64,000 nucleotides of DNA from Dokdonella_A soli. GTDB taxonomy: Bacteria > Pseudomonadota > Gammaproteobacteria > Xanthomonadales > Rhodanobacteraceae. The DNA lies in contig NZ_BAAAEU010000004.1 in NCBI RefSeq assembly GCF_039523175.1, positions 248,001 to 312,000 on the forward strand, written 5' to 3'. Shown here piece by piece: positions 60,347-64,000 of this stretch (position 1 is the stretch's first letter; each line of letters begins with the position of its first letter). Below the pieces are notes generated by a model that saw nothing but the letters and a program-made list of their open reading frames with translations, did not search any database and was not told the origin of the DNA. A program made the translations under genes and the position numbers.

Positions 60347-60381
60347 GATGCACCGCACCAGCACCCACTTCGGTACTTCGC

Positions 60382-63300
60382 ATGATCGGCATCGTCCGCG
60401 TCGCGCTGCAGCGTCCTTACACGTTCGTCGTGCTCGCGCTGCTGATCCTGATCATCGGGCCGCTGGTCGCGCTGCGCACGCCGACCGACATCTTTCCTGA
60501 CATCCGCATCCCGGTCATCGCCGCGGCGTGGCAGTACACGGGTTTGCCGCCGGACCAGATGGCCGGGCGCATCACCACCTTGTACGAGCGCGTGCTGACC
60601 ACGACGGTCAACGACATCGAGCACATCGAGGCGAATTCTTACCAGGGCTTCGGCATCGTCAAGATCTTCTTCCAGCCCGGCGTCGACGTGGCGACCGCGA
60701 ATGCGCAGGTCACCGCAGTGTCGCAGTCGGTGGTCAAGCAGATGCCGCCAGGCACGACGCCGCCGCTGATCCTCAACTACAACGCGTCGACCGTTCCGAT
60801 CCTGCAGCTCGCGCTGTCCGGCAAGGGGCTTTCCGAGCAGAACCTCGCCGATCTCGGCCTCAACACGATCCGCACGCGCCTCGTCACCGTGCCGGGTGCG
60901 GCGATTCCGTATCCGTTCGGCGGCAAGAGTCGCCAGGTGCAGATCGATCTCGATCCATCCGCGCTGCAGGCGCGCGGCTTGTCCGCGCAGGACGTCGCCA
61001 ACGCGCTCGCTGCGCAGAACCTGATCACGCCGGTCGGCACGCAAAAGATCGGCGCGTTCGAGTACACGCTGCAGCTCAACAACGCGCCGTCCGCGATCGA
61101 CGACCTCGGCGACTTGCCAGTCAAGGTCGTCAACGGCACGACGATCTACATCCGCGACGTTGCCCACGTGCGCGACGGCAGCGCGCCGCAGACGAACATC
61201 GTGCACGTCGATGGCGCGCGCTCGGTGCTGATGTCCGTGCTGAAGAACGGCGCGACCTCGACCTTGGCGATCGTCGCCGGCATCAAGGCCAAGCTGGCCG
61301 AGATCCGGCCCGGTCTGCCGGACAACCTGGACGTCACCCCGATCAACGACCAGTCGCTGTTCGTGCGCGCCGCGATCAAGGGCGTCGCGTTCGAGGGGGC
61401 GATCGCGGCTGCGCTGACCAGCATCATGATCCTGCTGTTTCTCGGCAGCTGGCGCTCGACCGTGATCATCGCGGTGTCGATCCCGCTGTCGGTGCTCGGC
61501 GCGATCATGTGCTTCGCCGCGCTTGGCGAGACGCTGAACATCATGACGCTTGGCGGCCTCGCGCTTGCGGTCGGCATTCTCGTCGATGACGCCACGGTGA
61601 CGATCGAGAACATCAACTGGCATCTCGAGCATGGCAAGGACGTCGAGACCTCGATCATGGACGGCGCCGCGCAGATCGTGACGCCGGCCTTCGTCTCGCT
61701 GCTGTGCATCTGCATCGTGTTCGTGCCGATGTTCTTCCTCGAAGGCGTCGCGCGCTTCCTGTTCGTGCCGATGGCCGAGGCGGTGATGTTCGCGATGGCC
61801 TGCTCGTTCATCCTGTCGCGCACACTGGTACCGACGATGGCGAAATACCTGCTGCACCCGCATGCGCCGAATGTCGATGCGGAAGGCAACCTGCTGCCGT
61901 TGCCGCCGACACGCAATCCGCTGGTGCGCTTCCAGCGTGCGTTCGAGGCGCGCTTCGAGCGCATGCGTGCGGGCTACCGCGAGCTGCTCAAGCTCGCGCT
62001 GCTCCATCGGCGCGTGTTCGTCGGCGGCTTCCTCGCGTTCGTGCTCGCCTCGTTCCTGCTGACGCCGTTCCTCGGCCGCAATTTCTTCCCCTCGGTCGAT
62101 GGCGGCCAGATCCTGATGCACGTGCGCACCCAGGTCGGCACGCGTGTGGAGGAGAGCGCGAACCAGTTCGCCCAAATCCAGAAGGCGATCCGTCAGGTCA
62201 TCCCGTCGCGCGAGATCGACGTGATGGTCGACAACATCGGCCTGTCGATCAGCAGCATCAACCTGACCTACAACAATACCGGCGTAGTCGGTACGCAGGA
62301 CGGCGACATCCAGATCGCGCTGAAGGCAGGGCACAAGCCAACGGCCGACTACGTGCGCGAACTGCGCGAGAAGTTGCCGCGCGAATTCCCCGGCGTCACG
62401 TTCTCGTTCCCGCCGGCCGACATCGTCAGCCAGATCCTGAACTTCGGCTCGCCGGCGCCGATCGACCTGCAGATCCGCGGCGCGAACCTCGACGCGAACT
62501 TCGACTATGCGAACTCGCTGCTGCCGAAGATCCGCGCGATTCCCGGCATCGCCGACGTGCGCATCCAGCAGTCGCGGCAGAGCCCGGTGTTCAATGTCGA
62601 TGTCGACCGCACGCGCGCACAGGAAGTCGGCGTGACCACGCGTGACGTCACCAACAGCCTGGTCGTGAACCTCGCCGGCAGCAGCCAGGTCGCGCCAACC
62701 TACTGGCTGAATCCGCAGAACGGCGTGTCGTATCCGATCGTGATGCAGACACCGCAGTACCGGCTCGATTCGCTGACCGCGCTCGCCAACCTGCCGATCA
62801 GTGGCAGCAGCGGGGGCTCTACGCAGGTGCTCGGCGGCCTCGCAAACTTCACGCGCACGACCGGCAACGCACTGGTCAGCCAGTACGACATCCAGCCGAT
62901 GGTGCAGATCAACGCGACGACACAGGGCCGCGACCTCGGTGCGGTCACGGTCGACCTGCGCCGTATCCTCGCCGACAGCGTGAAGCAGGTGCCGAAGGGC
63001 TCGACGGTCGCGCTGCTCGGTCAGGTGCGCACGATGGAGAGTTCGTTCTCGGGCTTGCTGTTTGGCCTGCTCGGCGCGATCGTGCTGGTCTATTTCCTGA
63101 TCGTGGTGAACTTCCAGTCGTGGAGCGATCCGTTCGTGATCATCACCGCGCTGCCGGCTGCGCTCGCCGGCATCGTCTGGATGCTGTTCGCGACCTGGAC
63201 GCCGATTTCGGTGCCGGCGCTGACCGGCGCGATCATGTGCATGGGCGTGGCCACCGCGAACAGCGTGCTGGTGATCAGTTTCGCGCGCGAACGCCTCGAC

Positions 63301-63585
63301 GCGATCGGTGACGCGACCGCGGCCGCGATCGAGGCGGGTTTCGTGCGCTTCCGCCCGGTGCTGATGACCGCACTCGCGATGATCATCGGCATGGCGCCGA
63401 TGGCGCTCGGTCTTGGCGAGGGCGGCGAACAGAATGCACCGCTCGGCCGTGCCGTGATCGGCGGCCTGATCTTCGCGACGATCGCCACGCTGATCTTCGT
63501 CCCTGTCGTCTTCAGCATCGTGCATAGAAGGCACGGCGAGAAACCCGCGCCGCGCCCCGCACTCGGAGAACTCCATGTCGCCTGA
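60382..63585 (+). CDS. RND efflux permease
   Basis: The 1067-residue protein has the RND blocks TPTDIFPDIRIPVIAAAWQYTGLPPDQM, LGGLALAVGILVDDATVTIENINWHLEHG in helix 4, and LTGAIMCMGVATANSVLVISFARE. The second-half helix lacks the usual 'GIVVKNAI' wording and has 'GVATANSV' instead, which is typical of a separate subgroup. This subgroup is often found with the permease gene first and the adaptor gene second, as here. The substrate is unknown. The stop overlaps the adaptor start by 11 bases. Confidence 0.92.
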   Translation: MIGIVRVALQRPYTFVVLALLILIIGPLVALRTPTDIFPDIRIPVIAAAWQYTGLPPDQMAGRITTLYERVLTTTVNDIEHIEANSYQGFGIVKIFFQPGVDVATANAQVTAVSQSVVKQMPPGTTPPLILNYNASTVPILQLALSGKGLSEQNLADLGLNTIRTRLVTVPGAAIPYPFGGKSRQVQIDLDPSALQARGLSAQDVANALAAQNLITPVGTQKIGAFEYTLQLNNAPSAIDDLGDLPVKVVNGTTIYIRDVAHVRDGSAPQTNIVHVDGARSVLMSVLKNGATSTLAIVAGIKAKLAEIRPGLPDNLDVTPINDQSLFVRAAIKGVAFEGAIAAALTSIMILLFLGSWRSTVIIAVSIPLSVLGAIMCFAALGETLNIMTLGGLALAVGILVDDATVTIENINWHLEHGKDVETSIMDGAAQIVTPAFVSLLCICIVFVPMFFLEGVARFLFVPMAEAVMFAMACSFILSRTLVPTMAKYLLHPHAPNVDAEGNLLPLPPTRNPLVRFQRAFEARFERMRAGYRELLKLALLHRRVFVGGFLAFVLASFLLTPFLGRNFFPSVDGGQILMHVRTQVGTRVEESANQFAQIQKAIRQVIPSREIDVMVDNIGLSISSINLTYNNTGVVGTQDGDIQIALKAGHKPTADYVRELREKLPREFPGVTFSFPPADIVSQILNFGSPAPIDLQIRGANLDANFDYANSLLPKIRAIPGIADVRIQQSRQSPVFNVDVDRTRAQEVGVTTRDVTNSLVVNLAGSSQVAPTYWLNPQNGVSYPIVMQTPQYRLDSLTALANLPISGSSGGSTQVLGGLANFTRTTGNALVSQYDIQPMVQINATTQGRDLGAVTVDLRRILADSVKQVPKGSTVALLGQVRTMESSFSGLLFGLLGAIVLVYFLIVVNFQSWSDPFVIITALPAALAGIVWMLFATWTPISVPALTGAIMCMGVATANSVLVISFARERLDAIGDATAAAIEAGFVRFRPVLMTALAMIIGMAPMALGLGEGGEQNAPLGRAVIGGLIFATIATLIFVPVVFSIVHRRHGEKPAPRPALGELHVA

Positions 63586-64000
63586 ACTTTCCGCACCGAA
63601 CGTGTCGCGGCGCAAGCTGCGTCTGGCCGGCGTTTTCGCGGTCATCGTCGCCGCTGTCGTCGTTGTCACGGGTCTGGTTTCACGCGCGCACGGCGACGCA
63701 CGCCTGCGCGAATGGACCAACGAGCAGTCAATCCCGACGGTCGCCGTCGTCTCGCCGGGCACGCAGGGTGATGCCGCGACGCTGGATTTGCCGGGGCGCC
63801 TGGAAGCCTATTCGCGTGCGTCGCTGTATGCGCGTGTCAGCGGCTATCTCAAGAGCTGGAAGGTCGACATCGGCGCGCCGGTCAAGGCCGGCCAGCTGCT
63901 CGCCGAGATCGAGACGCCGGATCTGGACCAGCAATTGCTGCAGGCACGAGCCGATCTCGCCAGCGCGAAGGCGAACGCCGATCTCGCGGTGACGACCGCG
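63575..64000 (+). CDS. RND efflux adaptor (membrane fusion protein), cut by window end
   Basis: The visible 142 residues have an N-terminal membrane anchor (LAGVFAVIVAAVVVVTGLVS), then PTVAVVSPGTQGDAATLDLPGRLEAYSRASLYARVSGYLKSWKVDIGAPVKAGQLLAEIETPDLDQQLLQARADLASAKANADLA. The latter is the barrel-lipoyl-coiled-coil order of HlyD/AcrA-type adaptors. It is translated from an ATG inside the permease gene, so the two proteins are coupled. An outer-membrane factor gene may follow outside the window. Confidence 0.9.
   Translation, partial: MSPELSAPNVSRRKLRLAGVFAVIVAAVVVVTGLVSRAHGDARLREWTNEQSIPTVAVVSPGTQGDAATLDLPGRLEAYSRASLYARVSGYLKSWKVDIGAPVKAGQLLAEIETPDLDQQLLQARADLASAKANADLAVTTA

Noticed and set aside
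60340..63762. Long minus-strand open frame of 1140 codons
   Set aside because: It is the antisense shadow of the RND permease gene; its product is an Arg/His/Asp-rich string without domains, as expected from GC-rich coding DNA read backwards.
1..64000. CRISPR array, prophage or complete insertion sequence
   Set aside because: No regularly spaced repeat-spacer series, phage structural gene or transposase with flanking inverted repeats was found; the repeats present are short palindromes of REP type.

Overview
The window is one continuous piece of a GC-rich, densely packed Gram-negative chromosome. Gene content and protein style (ydbH-ydbL, a nagZ-hpt-thioinosine phosphorylase operon, an extended Pro/Ala/Arg-rich RNase E tail, several RND pumps, a TonB-dependent receptor, a short-form L36) fit a gammaproteobacterium of the Lysobacterales/Xanthomonadales, probably a Rhodanobacteraceae member of the Dokdonella type. 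That placement is inferred from family knowledge, not from a search. No rRNA, prophage, complete insertion sequence or CRISPR array was seen.

Layout. 1-8.9 kb: the start of a leftward response regulator gene, the ydbH-ydbL envelope pair, rlmD, a CYTH enzyme, then overlapping nagZ, hpt and an S-methyl-5'-thioinosine phosphorylase gene (cell-wall recycling and purine salvage), then a cold-shock gene with clear promoter and terminator. 8.9-16.6 kb: an O-GlcNAc-transferase-like protein, an MsbA-like ABC exporter, a YigZ protein, an ECF sigma factor with a candidate membrane regulator, and an acetyl-CoA hydrolase/transferase-like enzyme. 16.6-20.7 kb: a quorum-sensing block (XRE regulator, LuxR, LuxI, secreted Big-domain protein) with lux-box-like palindromes before luxI and before the secreted protein, then tRNA-Ser(UGA). 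20.8-30.5 kb: GacA-like regulator, rne with a long leader, rluC, a divergent EamA exporter/MocR regulator pair, phhB, nfuA and two small cytochromes c.

30.9-38.7 kb is an overlapping adaptor-permease-permease RND operon. 38.7-46.3 kb is a leftward group of aldehyde dehydrogenase, TonB-dependent receptor, di-haem cytochrome, parallel beta-helix lipoprotein and AraC regulator, which looks like an uptake/oxidation system for an unknown substrate. 46.4-57.2 kb holds a DUF349 protein, a TraB-type membrane protein, the agmatine-to-putrescine genes aguB and aguA split by a PAS-GGDEF gene on the opposite strand, rpmJ and an OmpR-type two-component system.

57.4-60.2 kb is the most unusual part: a lower-GC stretch arranged like integron gene cassettes with no integrase in view. 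Two attC-like sites directly follow the stop codons of small unknown genes, and integron-type core heptamers bound the block. Cargo: a membrane protein, a small YDY-repeat protein, an overlapping DUF5343 plus TIGR02391 pair (the latter with a HEPN-like R-x4-H motif, so a candidate defence or toxin module), and the N-terminal piece of a GNAT acetyltransferase cut by a palindromic repeat. 60.4 kb to the end is a second RND system with the permease before the adaptor, running off the window.

Several families of short palindromic intergenic repeats are scattered through the window; one copy supplies the last codons of an RND permease gene.
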